Shown here: piece by piece, positions 45,229 through 54,018 of the stretch | Layout: each line of letters starts with the position of its first letter | How positions within the stretch are numbered: position 1 is the stretch's first letter | From: HGM04593 sp045661205 | GTDB lineage: Bacteria; Bacteroidota; Bacteroidia; Bacteroidales; Bacteroidaceae | Length of the DNA stretch: 64,000 nt | Assembly: GCA_045661205.1 (NCBI GenBank) | Contig: JAZRFE010000043.1 | Location: forward strand, 1-64,000 | Reading direction: 5' to 3' | The notes under the pieces: model-generated | Seen by the model: the letters and a program-made list of their open reading frames with translations, nothing else | Database searches by the model: none | What the model was told of the DNA's origin: nothing | Made by a program: the position numbers and the translations under genes

Positions 45229-46476
45229 ATGGATAGAGCAATACCTAAAAAAGAACAAAGAAAAAAGCAGTTAATCCGCATTGGAAAAATAGCGGCTGCA
45301 CTCACATTACTCGTAATCGTAGCTATTGTATCAATAAACTACTCACGTAGCAGCATCAACGCAAAGAGCCTCACTTTTTCCACAGTAGACCGAGGCACCA
45401 TTGAGACCAGCGTGACAGCCACCGGAGAGGTGCATCCCGCCTTCGAGGAGATAATAAACTCCCCCATCAGCTCGCGCATTGTCGAGGTCTATTGTCACAG
45501 TGGCGACAGCGTAGAAGCAGGCACTCCCCTGCTGCGTCTCGACCTCACAAGCACCGAGAACGAGTATAAAAAACTGCTCGACGAGAAAGAGATTCGCCGC
45601 AACCAGCTCGAACAGCTGCGCCTGAGAAACAAGACCGAGATTTCGAGTCAGGAGATGAACATAAAGATAAACGCAATGGAGCTCGACCGTCTGGAGGCCG
45701 AACTGCGCAACGAACGCTACCTCGACAGCATAGGCTCGGGAACAGCCGACAAGGTGCGTCAGGCCGAAATGGCAGTGCAGACAGCACGCCTGCGTCTGGA
45801 GCAACAGCGCGAACAACTGAAAAACGACAAAGAGATAAAGGCATCCAACGTAAAAGTGCAGGAGCTGGAATTTGCGATATTCACAAAAAAGCTCGAAGAG
45901 ATGAAACGCACCTTCGACGACGCCCGCATACTCTCGCCCCGCAAAGCCATCCTCACACATATAAACGAGCAGATAGGCGCGCAGGTAGGTAGCGGTACAC
46001 AGATAGCCATAATAAGCGACCTCGACCACTACATTGTGAAAGCACAAATCTCCGACGTGATGAGCGAATATGTCTCACCCGGCAAGAAGGTACTTGTGAA
46101 AGTAGGTACCGAGAAGCTCGAAGGTCGCATAGGAACAGTTTCACCTAAAAGCACCAACGGAAGCATACAGTTCGAAGTGCGCCTGTCACAAGATAACCAC
46201 AAGAAACTGCGCCCGGGACTGCGCACCGACGTATATATAATGAACTCCATACACGACGACGTACTGCGCATACGCAACGCATCGTACTACGTAGGCGCAG
46301 GAACATACAATCTCTTCGTGCGCAACGAAAATAACGAGCTTATACGTCGCAAAGTAATCCTAGGCGACTCTAACTTTGAGCATGTAGAAGTTGTCGAAGG
46401 ACTCGCCGAAGGCGAGGAAGTTGTAGTTTCCGACGTATCGGAATTTTCATACAAAGAAAAGATTAAATTAAAATAA
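45229..46476 (+). CDS. HlyD/MacA-type membrane fusion protein
   Basis: A 415-residue periplasmic adaptor. One membrane segment (about 20-39) is followed by a lipoyl-like half (RGTIETSVTATGEVHP, then SGDSVEAGTPLLRLDL), a long coiled-coil hairpin (about 115-215, rich in E, Q, R and L), the second lipoyl half and a beta-barrel domain (about 270-400). It links an inner-membrane ABC transporter to a TolC-type tunnel. It is the first gene of the sigma-54-controlled unit and is separated from the first permease gene by 83 bases with a hairpin. Confidence 0.9.
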   Translation: MDRAIPKKEQRKKQLIRIGKIAAALTLLVIVAIVSINYSRSSINAKSLTFSTVDRGTIETSVTATGEVHPAFEEIINSPISSRIVEVYCHSGDSVEAGTPLLRLDLTSTENEYKKLLDEKEIRRNQLEQLRLRNKTEISSQEMNIKINAMELDRLEAELRNERYLDSIGSGTADKVRQAEMAVQTARLRLEQQREQLKNDKEIKASNVKVQELEFAIFTKKLEEMKRTFDDARILSPRKAILTHINEQIGAQVGSGTQIAIISDLDHYIVKAQISDVMSEYVSPGKKVLVKVGTEKLEGRIGTVSPKSTNGSIQFEVRLSQDNHKKLRPGLRTDVYIMNSIHDDVLRIRNASYYVGAGTYNLFVRNENNELIRRKVILGDSNFEHVEVVEGLAEGEEVVVSDVSEFSYKEKIKLK

Positions 46477-46492
46477 GGTTAATAAATGCACT

Positions 46493-46529
46493 GTGAACGG
46501 CGGATTTTTTGTAAGTTGCCGCCGTTCAC
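46493..46529 (+). other. Hairpin between the fusion-protein and first permease genes
   Basis: GTGAACGGCGG and its complement flank a 15-base loop. The next bases are A-rich, so it is not a terminator of this strand; it may set relative expression or RNA stability. Confidence 0.65.
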
Positions 46530-46559
46530 AAAAAAAAACGGCCAAAAGAAAATCAAACT

Positions 46560-47849
46560 ATGATACGACAATTTTTCCGTCAAGCATGGACAATGATGAA
46601 ACAGCAGAAGCTGTTCACAGGAATGTACATTGCGGGAACAGCCATAAGCGTAGCAATGGCAATGGCAGTATTTATTTCGCTGTACATTAAACTCGCCCCA
46701 CTCTACCCTGAGTACAACCGCAATAGAATGGTAGATATTCCCATGATTTTTGTAGAGTCTGATGGTGACAGATATTTTTCAAAGGCATCGACACAGCTTA
46801 GAGAAAAAATAAAGGAGGAGGCCAAACATCTTGATGAAATATGTGTCCACGAAGCACAATTTAATACAGGAACAATAATTACAGCCGTAAAAACAGGCAT
46901 TGAGATTGAAGAAACGCCCCAAAGAACAGACACCCAATATTGGAAAGTCTTTAATTTTAAATTCATCCACGGCGGCCCATTCACACAAAATGCACCATTG
47001 GCTGTAATAACATCCTCTTTTGCAAAAAAACTGTTCGCGACAGACAATGTATGCGGCGAAGAGATTTTCATAGACACCGTATGCTACAAGATTGCGGGAG
47101 TAGTAGAAGACCAAAAGACCTACATGACAAGCCAAAATACAGATGGTAATATATGGATACCTATGAATTACAACCCTCAAGTAAAAGGAGTGGACGATGG
47201 TATAACAGGCAACGAATATATAGTGATGCTCGCAAAGTCGCCCGAAGCAAAAGACTCCCTGAAAGCCGAGGTTAAAAATATTTTTGAAAGAGTGGTACAA
47301 CAAAATAGCAGCAACAAAAAATTCAAAATAATAATAATGGAACATTGGGAGCATGCCCTTTACATGTACAACATATATCTTAACGAGGAGAATAAGGAAA
47401 ATAACTTTTTGGCAGCAATACAAAAATATCTTTATGCCATACTCGCTTTTCTTTTTATACCCGCCATCAACCTAAGCGGCATGATTTCTACACGAATGAG
47501 CAGCCGAATGGACGAAGTTGGTGTGCGCAAAGCATACGGTGCTACAGGCCGGCAAATAGTGTCGCAAGTACTGTGGGAGAATCTGCTGCTTACCTTGGTG
47601 GGAGCAATAATAGGCCTTGCACTATCCTATGTGACAATATGCAGCGGACACCGATGGCTGATGACCATACTCGACACCCGCATACACACTGCTCCTGTGT
47701 CGGGAATAACAGCAGAAATGCTCTTTAACCCCACAGTGGTAACAATGGTGCTGCTGGTGACTTTTGTGCTTAACATAGCCTCGGCACTTATACCTACCCT
47801 GCTTGCTCTGCGCAAGAATATTATAGAATCGTTGTACCAAAGAAGATAA
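46560..47849 (+). CDS. MacB/FtsX-type ABC permease, array A1
   Basis: A 429-residue inner-membrane permease without an ATPase domain. TM1 (about 21-43) follows an amphipathic start (RQFFRQAWTMMKQQKLFTG), a MacB-like periplasmic domain (about 45-288) contains YWKVFNFKFIHGGPF, and TM2-TM4 lie near 290-310, 341-362 and 392-414. The cytoplasmic segment EVGVRKAYGAT (about 319-329) is the ATPase-coupling region. The partner is B1, 8 bases downstream. It should form a heterodimer with B1 on the shared ATPase and move a substrate from the periplasm or inner membrane outward. Confidence 0.85.
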   Translation: MIRQFFRQAWTMMKQQKLFTGMYIAGTAISVAMAMAVFISLYIKLAPLYPEYNRNRMVDIPMIFVESDGDRYFSKASTQLREKIKEEAKHLDEICVHEAQFNTGTIITAVKTGIEIEETPQRTDTQYWKVFNFKFIHGGPFTQNAPLAVITSSFAKKLFATDNVCGEEIFIDTVCYKIAGVVEDQKTYMTSQNTDGNIWIPMNYNPQVKGVDDGITGNEYIVMLAKSPEAKDSLKAEVKNIFERVVQQNSSNKKFKIIIMEHWEHALYMYNIYLNEENKENNFLAAIQKYLYAILAFLFIPAINLSGMISTRMSSRMDEVGVRKAYGATGRQIVSQVLWENLLLTLVGAIIGLALSYVTICSGHRWLMTILDTRIHTAPVSGITAEMLFNPTVVTMVLLVTFVLNIASALIPTLLALRKNIIESLYQRR

Positions 47850-47857
47850 ATACCACC

Positions 47858-49174
47858 ATGATAAGAAAAATCATCCACCGAATATGGAACGAGCGCAAGC
47901 AGAATGCGTGGCTCTTTCTTGAACTATTCGTAGTAAGCCTTTTCGTATGGCTCGCCACAGACCCACTCATAGACCTTGCGAGCCGCAACAGCATCAACCC
48001 CAATTACGACGACAGCCGCGTCTATAAGCTGGAAATGAGACACTACTACCCCACAAGCCCCAAATACAGAGCCGAATACAACAACGAGTCTATTGTAAAC
48101 AACGGTTATATGCAGATACTCAATATAATAGAGAACCTCCCCGAGGTTGAAAATTATTCGCTCACCGAGGGTGCCATATTCTACTACGCTGTTAGGCACG
48201 ATGAATTTATCGTCGATAGCACACAGACAGCCGACGGGAAAAGCATCAAAAAGAATATTTTCTATTATTACGACTATACAACAAAAGAGTGCAACAGTTT
48301 CGAGACATTCAGAATGAAGATGCACACAGGCGACTCACCATCGAGCAGCGACACGCACGGCGTATACATCAGCCGCAGCCTTGCCCGGGAACTGTACGGC
48401 ACGGAAAATGTTATCGGGAAAAGCATCTACCGCCCTATTTTGCAACAGAATCTTCCAATTTTGGGAACCATTGACGATATTCAACCGAAAATGTACGAAG
48501 AACCTATTCCTATTATGGTGATAAAAATCAGATTCCAGCCAAAAGGCGGCATTCAAAGGTTTCTCCAACAAATTGACCTTGACATAAGAATAAAGAGAGG
48601 AGTAAATGCCGCTGCATTTGAAAAGAGATTCACAGATGAGATATTACCCAAACTGAAAGCCGGTAATCTATATGCAAACAAGTTGCATAGTCTGAAAAGT
48701 GCCAAAGAAAAGGATCGTGAAAGTTACGGAATAAACAACCTGTACAAACAAAGCTATATACTATCGTTCTTTGCTCTGCTATGCGGCTTTATGGGAATCT
48801 TCGGCACATTCTGGTTGCGTGCCATTGCCCGCCGACGCGACATTGGAATTATGCAGAGCATAGGTGCCACCCGCAAAGCTATCATCCGACAATTTGCGAC
48901 AGAGGCAGTAGTGCTGTCAAGCATAGCATTTGCCATTGCCCTGCCACTTATCATGCACAAGGTATATGTGAGCGGTTTTTCCTGCCCGCTTGAATATTAT
49001 CTCAATTTCCGCAAATACGAAGGCACAGAGTATCTGCATAATCAGCCCCTGCCACGCTTTTTGCTGGTAACGATTATAAGTTATATTTTTATGGTCATTA
49101 TAAGCATTGTGGGAGCAGTTGTCCCCACAGCAGCAACCATTAAACGCCACCCCGCCGATGCGTTGAGGGAGTAA
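47858..49174 (+). CDS. MacB/FtsX-type ABC permease, array B1
   Basis: A 438-residue partner permease. The B type begins IIHRIWNERKQNAWLFLELF with TM1 at about 19-39. The periplasmic domain has the B-type L-P-E-V-E motif near residue 88, and the C-terminal TM2-TM4 include RRRDIGIMQSIGATRKA as coupling segment. The end is RHPADALRE, where the other B genes end PADALREE or similar. It pairs with A1. After the stop there is a 152-base gap with several hairpins. Confidence 0.85.
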   Translation: MIRKIIHRIWNERKQNAWLFLELFVVSLFVWLATDPLIDLASRNSINPNYDDSRVYKLEMRHYYPTSPKYRAEYNNESIVNNGYMQILNIIENLPEVENYSLTEGAIFYYAVRHDEFIVDSTQTADGKSIKKNIFYYYDYTTKECNSFETFRMKMHTGDSPSSSDTHGVYISRSLARELYGTENVIGKSIYRPILQQNLPILGTIDDIQPKMYEEPIPIMVIKIRFQPKGGIQRFLQQIDLDIRIKRGVNAAAFEKRFTDEILPKLKAGNLYANKLHSLKSAKEKDRESYGINNLYKQSYILSFFALLCGFMGIFGTFWLRAIARRRDIGIMQSIGATRKAIIRQFATEAVVLSSIAFAIALPLIMHKVYVSGFSCPLEYYLNFRKYEGTEYLHNQPLPRFLLVTIISYIFMVIISIVGAVVPTAATIKRHPADALRE

Positions 49175-49185
49175 TATACAAACGC

Positions 49186-49292
49186 CCCCGGCCTTATGAA
49201 GCCTCGAAAACTCGGTACTCCTTTGGGGAACTAAAGTTCCCGTCGTCGCAAACAACGCTCACTCGCGTTGTCCCCTCTTAACCAAGAGAGGG
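49186..49292 (+). repeat. Structured intergenic element between pairs 1 and 2
   Basis: Three small inverted repeats in a row: GGGAACT-N2-AGTTCCC (49226-49241), ACAACGC-N6-GCGTTGT (49252-49271) and CCCCTCTT facing AAGAGAGGG (49272-49292). The density and GC-richness differ from the surrounding A-rich spacers, and related C/T-rich and G/A-rich hairpins precede pairs 4 and 5. It may be a member of a dispersed intergenic repeat family. Confidence 0.5.
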
Positions 49293-49326
49293 AGTTAGAA
49301 TAGAAAGATAATAAAACAAATAAACT

Positions 49327-50580
49327 ATGATACGACAATTTTTCCGTCAAGCATGGACAATGATGAAACAGCAACGGCTGTTCACCGGAATGTACCTCGT
49401 AGGCACAGCCGTGAGCATAGCCCTTGCAATGACACTGTTCATCATCTTCTACATAAAATTGGGTCCCATCTACCCCGAGTACAACCGCCAGCGTATGGTG
49501 GTGATTGAGAAAGCCACATGGGAATTACGACAAGATGGAGGCGTCAGTAAGAGCCAAGCAGCTATCTCTACAAAGTTTGCCGACCTATTAAAAAGAGAAG
49601 CAAAATCACTGGAACACATCGCACTCTTAGGATGGAAAAAGTTAGTCATTTCAACCGAGGATGGCAATGTGAGCATCGAGGAGTTTGGCCACGAGACCAA
49701 CAGCGATTTCTGGAAAGTGTTCAACTTCAAGTTCGTCGACGGCCGCCCCTACACAGCCGAGGAGGCAAACGAACAGCTAGTGGTTATCAGCCGCAGCTGG
49801 GCATATAAATTCTTTGCAACCGACAAGGCCGCCGGCAAAATATTGAAGATTGGTCGCGCAAACTACCGCGTAGTGGGCGTGGTGGAAGACACAAGCGGAT
49901 GCAGCAGCATCACCGCCGGCGACTATTGGATTCCTTTATGTATAAACCCCGAGAATGAGCAGAATATTATAGGTAGTTTCCACGCGTATATGACAAGCGA
50001 CAACACCGAGGAGCTTAAAAAAGAGGTGGAAGATATTTTCGGCCGTTGCGCGCAGATGCAGCCCAAAGAGTACAGCTACACTATGGAGGTGAAAGATTTT
50101 TGGCAAAAGGCACTCGACTGCGAAAAGGATGAATCACCATTCGACGCAATAGGCAAATACCTGTACATACTGCTGGCATATCTCTTTATACCCGCGCTGA
50201 ACCTGAGCGGCCTTATATCCTCGCGCATGGACAGCCGCATGGAAGAGATTGGCGTGCGCAAGGCATACGGAGCAACCAATGGCGAGATTATCGTTCAAGT
50301 GCTGTTAGAGAATTTACTGCTGACATTAGTGGGCGCAGTGATGGGACTCGCACTGTCGTACATCGTTGTTTACACATGCGACAGCTGGATAACCACACTA
50401 TTCGAGGCAAACACATATATCCCTTTCGAGCGCAGCACAGATGTGTCGATGCTGCTCAACCCCACAGTGCTGGGTACGACTGTTGCAATCACCGCCCTGC
50501 TGAATATTTCCTCGGCGCTTGTACCTACACTGCTTGCCCTGCGTAACTCCATTGTAGAGGCATTGTATTACAGGAGATAA
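49327..50580 (+). CDS. MacB/FtsX-type ABC permease, array A2
   Basis: A 417-residue A-type permease and the shortest in the array. The first 48 bases are identical to A1. Periplasmic domain carries FWKVFNFKFVDGRPY near residue 130, and the cytoplasmic segment is EIGVRKAYGATNGE. The middle of the periplasmic domain has a pair of cysteines and lacks similarity to A1 outside short motifs, so a different ligand surface is likely. B2 follows after 19 bases. Confidence 0.85.
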   Translation: MIRQFFRQAWTMMKQQRLFTGMYLVGTAVSIALAMTLFIIFYIKLGPIYPEYNRQRMVVIEKATWELRQDGGVSKSQAAISTKFADLLKREAKSLEHIALLGWKKLVISTEDGNVSIEEFGHETNSDFWKVFNFKFVDGRPYTAEEANEQLVVISRSWAYKFFATDKAAGKILKIGRANYRVVGVVEDTSGCSSITAGDYWIPLCINPENEQNIIGSFHAYMTSDNTEELKKEVEDIFGRCAQMQPKEYSYTMEVKDFWQKALDCEKDESPFDAIGKYLYILLAYLFIPALNLSGLISSRMDSRMEEIGVRKAYGATNGEIIVQVLLENLLLTLVGAVMGLALSYIVVYTCDSWITTLFEANTYIPFERSTDVSMLLNPTVLGTTVAITALLNISSALVPTLLALRNSIVEALYYRR

Positions 50581-50599
50581 ATCAGACAACACAACGACC

Positions 50600-51919
50600 A
50601 TGATAACAAAAATAATACACCAAATATGGAACGAACGCAAGCAAAATGCGTGGCTTTTCCTCGAGCTTGCAGCAGTAAGCATATTCCTGTGGCTCGCCAT
50701 CGACCCACTGTTCACCCTTGTGTGCCGCAACAACATCCCCCGAGGCTACGACACAGAAAATCTCTATTACATGGAAAAAGAGCAGTATCGTGGCAGCCAT
50801 CCGCAGTTCCACGATGGAGAAACGACGGGAGAATATGTAGAGCAGTTCTTCACAAATGCCATAAACACACTGAAAAGCCTGCCCGAGGTCGAGTGCTACG
50901 GCATTGCAAACAGACGCTTTCTGCCGAACGAGCTAAGTTCCCACAAAGTGAGCATTAGGACAGACAGCACACAGTCGAACGACTACAAAGAACATGTAGT
51001 ACATTTCTTTTCGTTCATACCCATAGAAGGAGGCAACTTCTTTGAAACCTACCGCGTGCGCAACGCACTCACAGGCGAGATTATGAAACATAAGGATGTA
51101 ATGCAAAGAAATGAAATGTACGTTACGCGCCGCCTCGCCCAAAAGCTCTTCGACACTACAGATGTAGTAGGAAAGAAAATGAATTACGCCGGAGCAAATG
51201 TGGAAATTATAGGCGTCATCGAGGACATGCAGTTGCTTTCCTACGACGAATACACACCTTTCGTGCTGACAAGCGAGGATATCACATACGACAAATACGC
51301 CTTTACGCCGCAAGAGATCTTTGTGAGACTGAAAAAGGGAGTGGACTGCGAGGCGTTCCGCAAAAAGTTCGACAACGACATTGCCCCTAAAATGAGGCAT
51401 GGTAACTACTATGTAAAGGGCATTACAGACATCAACGAAAGAGCGAAGCTATACGCAAAGAGATACGGAATAACGAACATATACCGCCTATATATAGCAC
51501 TTGCAGGCTTTGCACTCTTCTGCGCATTCATGGGAGTGTTCAGCGCATTTTGGATACGCACCAACAACCGCCGACGCGACATTGGCATCATGCGCAGCAT
51601 GGGAGCATCGCGTCGCGCAGTCGTCGGGCAGTTCGTTGCCGAAGCACTCATCCTTGTGAGCGTGGCATTCATGGTGGGAATGGTTATCACAGGACACCAC
51701 ATACACATCAACGGCTTTGCCGAACCGCTTGCCAAAGTACTAACTTGGGTACAAAATGAGGTCCCCGACCAAAGTTATCTGCACAACCAAGCGCTGCCCC
51801 ACTTTGCCATAGTAACAGCCATCGGCTATCTGTTGGTGGTAACTATCGCCGTTGCGGGTTCACTGCTGCCCGCGGTGCGCATCACACGCTCGCTGCCCGC
51901 CGACGCATTAAGAGAATAG
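50600..51919 (+). CDS. MacB/FtsX-type ABC permease, array B2
   Basis: A 439-residue B-type permease with TM1 at about 19-40, SLPEVECYG in the periplasmic domain, RRRDIGIMRSMGASRRA as coupling segment and the tail PADALRE. Its first 100 bases closely match B4. It is the last gene before the ATPase gene (38-base gap), so pairs 1 and 2 precede and pairs 3 to 5 follow the ATPase. Confidence 0.85.
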   Translation: MITKIIHQIWNERKQNAWLFLELAAVSIFLWLAIDPLFTLVCRNNIPRGYDTENLYYMEKEQYRGSHPQFHDGETTGEYVEQFFTNAINTLKSLPEVECYGIANRRFLPNELSSHKVSIRTDSTQSNDYKEHVVHFFSFIPIEGGNFFETYRVRNALTGEIMKHKDVMQRNEMYVTRRLAQKLFDTTDVVGKKMNYAGANVEIIGVIEDMQLLSYDEYTPFVLTSEDITYDKYAFTPQEIFVRLKKGVDCEAFRKKFDNDIAPKMRHGNYYVKGITDINERAKLYAKRYGITNIYRLYIALAGFALFCAFMGVFSAFWIRTNNRRRDIGIMRSMGASRRAVVGQFVAEALILVSVAFMVGMVITGHHIHINGFAEPLAKVLTWVQNEVPDQSYLHNQALPHFAIVTAIGYLLVVTIAVAGSLLPAVRITRSLPADALRE

Positions 51920-51957
51920 AAAAAATAATATTATAAACAATTTAAATATTTACGATT

Positions 51958-52623
51958 ATGATTAAACTTACAGGAGTAAACAAAATTTATCGCACAGACT
52001 CCATTGAAACACAAGCACTCGAGAATGTAAACATCGAAGTAGAGAAGGGAGAATTCCTTAGCATCATGGGCCCCTCGGGATGCGGAAAATCGACTCTGCT
52101 CAACATCATGGGACTGCTGGACAAACCCACAAGCGGCACCATAGAAATTGCCGGCACCACAGTGGACCAGATGAGCGAGAAAGAGCTTGCAGCCTTCCGT
52201 AACCGCACGCTGGGCTTTGTGTTCCAGAGTTTCCATCTTATAAACTCACTGAATGTGCTCGACAATGTGGAACTGCCCCTGCTCTACCGCAAGATTAGTG
52301 CCAAAGAGCGCACACGCCTTGCCAAAGAGGTGCTCGCTCGCGTGGGACTCACCCACCCTATGTACCACATGCCCACACAGTTGTCGAGTGGACAGTGTCA
52401 GCGTGTAGCCATCGCCCGCGCCATCATCGGTAACCCCGAGATTATCCTCGCCGACGAGCCCACCGGTAACCTCGACTCAAAGATGGGTGCCGAGGTGATG
52501 GAGATTCTCCACAAACTCAATCGCGAAGATGGCCGCACCATTGTGATGGTTACTCACAACGAGGAGCAGGCTAAACAGACCTCGCGCACCATTCGCTTCT
52601 TCGACGGCCGTCAGGTAGAATAG
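51958..52623 (+). CDS. LolD/MacB-type ABC ATPase, the only one in the array
   Basis: A 221-residue ATPase typical of LolD and MacB systems. Walker A is G38-P-S-G-C-G-K-S-T46, the Q-loop lies in FVFQSFHLI, the signature is L142-S-S-G-Q146 with C147 (usual LSGGQQQ), Walker B is IILADEPTGNLD and the H-loop is MVTHN. It drives the mechanotransmission-type permeases. No other ATPase gene lies between 45 and 64 kb, so all six pairs probably depend on it, unless more are encoded beyond the window. Confidence 0.92.
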   Translation: MIKLTGVNKIYRTDSIETQALENVNIEVEKGEFLSIMGPSGCGKSTLLNIMGLLDKPTSGTIEIAGTTVDQMSEKELAAFRNRTLGFVFQSFHLINSLNVLDNVELPLLYRKISAKERTRLAKEVLARVGLTHPMYHMPTQLSSGQCQRVAIARAIIGNPEIILADEPTGNLDSKMGAEVMEILHKLNREDGRTIVMVTHNEEQAKQTSRTIRFFDGRQVE

Positions 52624-52633
52624 TTGCATAGTG

Positions 52634-52664
52634 GCATTTAAAGGCAATAATTGCCTTTAAATGC
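52634..52664 (+). other. Palindromic hairpin after the ATPase gene
   Basis: GCATTTAAAGGCAA and its complement flank a three-base loop, ten bases after the ATPase stop. No T-tract follows. It could protect the ATPase message from decay and raise its copy number relative to the permeases. Confidence 0.65.
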
Positions 52665-52720
52665 TTGAAAAACAGTTGAATGATAAAATTGCAAATTAAA
52701 CTGCTACAAAAACAAAAACC

Positions 52721-54013
52721 ATGATTAAACAAACCCTGCGTCAAGCGCTGATGATGATGAAACAGCACAAGTTGTTCACGGGAATATACATCACAGGAAC
52801 GGCCGTCAGCATAGCCATTACTATGGTACTTTTCATCGTCTTCTACATAAATTTAGGAAAAATATACCCCGAATACCACCGAGGCGAAATACTCTATATA
52901 ACCGGCGAAAATCACAAGGTAAACCCCGGGAAGAATCAATACAATGGTTCAGATTTTTTCAATCTGGACTTTGTCGAGGCACTTAAAAGCGAATGTAAGC
53001 ACATGAAGGCTATGGCGTTGTACGATGTCTACGCCTCGTATAACCGGCATCCGATAACAGCAGACGGCAAAAGCATAGAAATAGAAGAGAGAATAAAATT
53101 TGTCAGCGACGGCTGGTGGCAGGTATACGACTATAAATTCATCGACGGAAAGGGTTTCACCGAAAAGGAGATGCACGAAAATGTAGCAGTGGTGAGCGAG
53201 TCGCTTGCCATGCAACTTTTCGCGTCGGCAAAGGTAGCCGGCAAAGAAATAAAAATAAACGAACAGTACCACCGCATAGTGGGTGTCGTGCAGGATGTTA
53301 CGCAGTGCACCCCCAACAGTTACGGAAAAGTATGGCTGTCTATCTACAATCCTTTTGCGAGTTTTAACACAAACCCAATTCACAACGACGAGAAGCATTT
53401 CCACATATACGCACTCGCACACGATGGCGAAAGAGAAATGCTGTTGCAGGAGATTGAAAGCATATTCCACCGATACTATCAACCAAACGAGCAGAAGGGC
53501 GACTATGAACTGTACATTGAAAACTATTGGCAGGATGCTCTTTTCCTTAACGGAGACGATAGCATTTGGGACGCTATAAGAATGTACATTTACATAATAC
53601 TCGCCGTGCTTTTCATTCCCGCGCTTAACTTGGGAGGAATGATATCCTCGCGCATGAACAGCCGCTTGGTGGAGGTAGGAGTGCGCCGAGCATACGGTGC
53701 CACCAAGCGAGCGATAGTGTCGCAGGTGTTGTGGGAGAATATGTTACTTACGCTGTTGGGAGCAGTTGCAGGGTTACTACTCTCTTTTGCCGTAGTGTAC
53801 ATTTTCAACTACCGCATGACCAATTTGATCGACAGCAAAATATTCTACAATAGCGAGGCAGGCAACCAGTTGAGCGCCGAAATGCTTTTGAACCCCACCA
53901 TCTTCCTTTGTGCACTGCTAATGTGCGCTTTGCTGAACATTGCATCGGCACTCGTGCCCACACTGTTTGCATTGAGAAAAGATATTATACAATCGTTGTA
54001 CCATAAAAGATAA
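52721..54013 (+). CDS. MacB/FtsX-type ABC permease, array A3
   Basis: A 430-residue A-type permease. It starts IKQTLRQALMMMKQHKLFTG, and its periplasmic segment WWQVYDYKFIDGKGF is more diverged than in A1 and A2. The cytoplasmic segment is EVGVRRAYGATKRA, with TM2-TM4 as in A1. The spacing to B3 is five bases. It forms pair 3, the first after the ATPase gene. Confidence 0.85.
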   Translation: MIKQTLRQALMMMKQHKLFTGIYITGTAVSIAITMVLFIVFYINLGKIYPEYHRGEILYITGENHKVNPGKNQYNGSDFFNLDFVEALKSECKHMKAMALYDVYASYNRHPITADGKSIEIEERIKFVSDGWWQVYDYKFIDGKGFTEKEMHENVAVVSESLAMQLFASAKVAGKEIKINEQYHRIVGVVQDVTQCTPNSYGKVWLSIYNPFASFNTNPIHNDEKHFHIYALAHDGEREMLLQEIESIFHRYYQPNEQKGDYELYIENYWQDALFLNGDDSIWDAIRMYIYIILAVLFIPALNLGGMISSRMNSRLVEVGVRRAYGATKRAIVSQVLWENMLLTLLGAVAGLLLSFAVVYIFNYRMTNLIDSKIFYNSEAGNQLSAEMLLNPTIFLCALLMCALLNIASALVPTLFALRKDIIQSLYHKR

Positions 54014-54018
54014 CCACC

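Noticed and set aside
46493..46529. Terminator between the fusion-protein gene and A1
   Set aside because: The stem is followed by A residues, not T residues, on the transcribed strand, so it is listed only as a hairpin.
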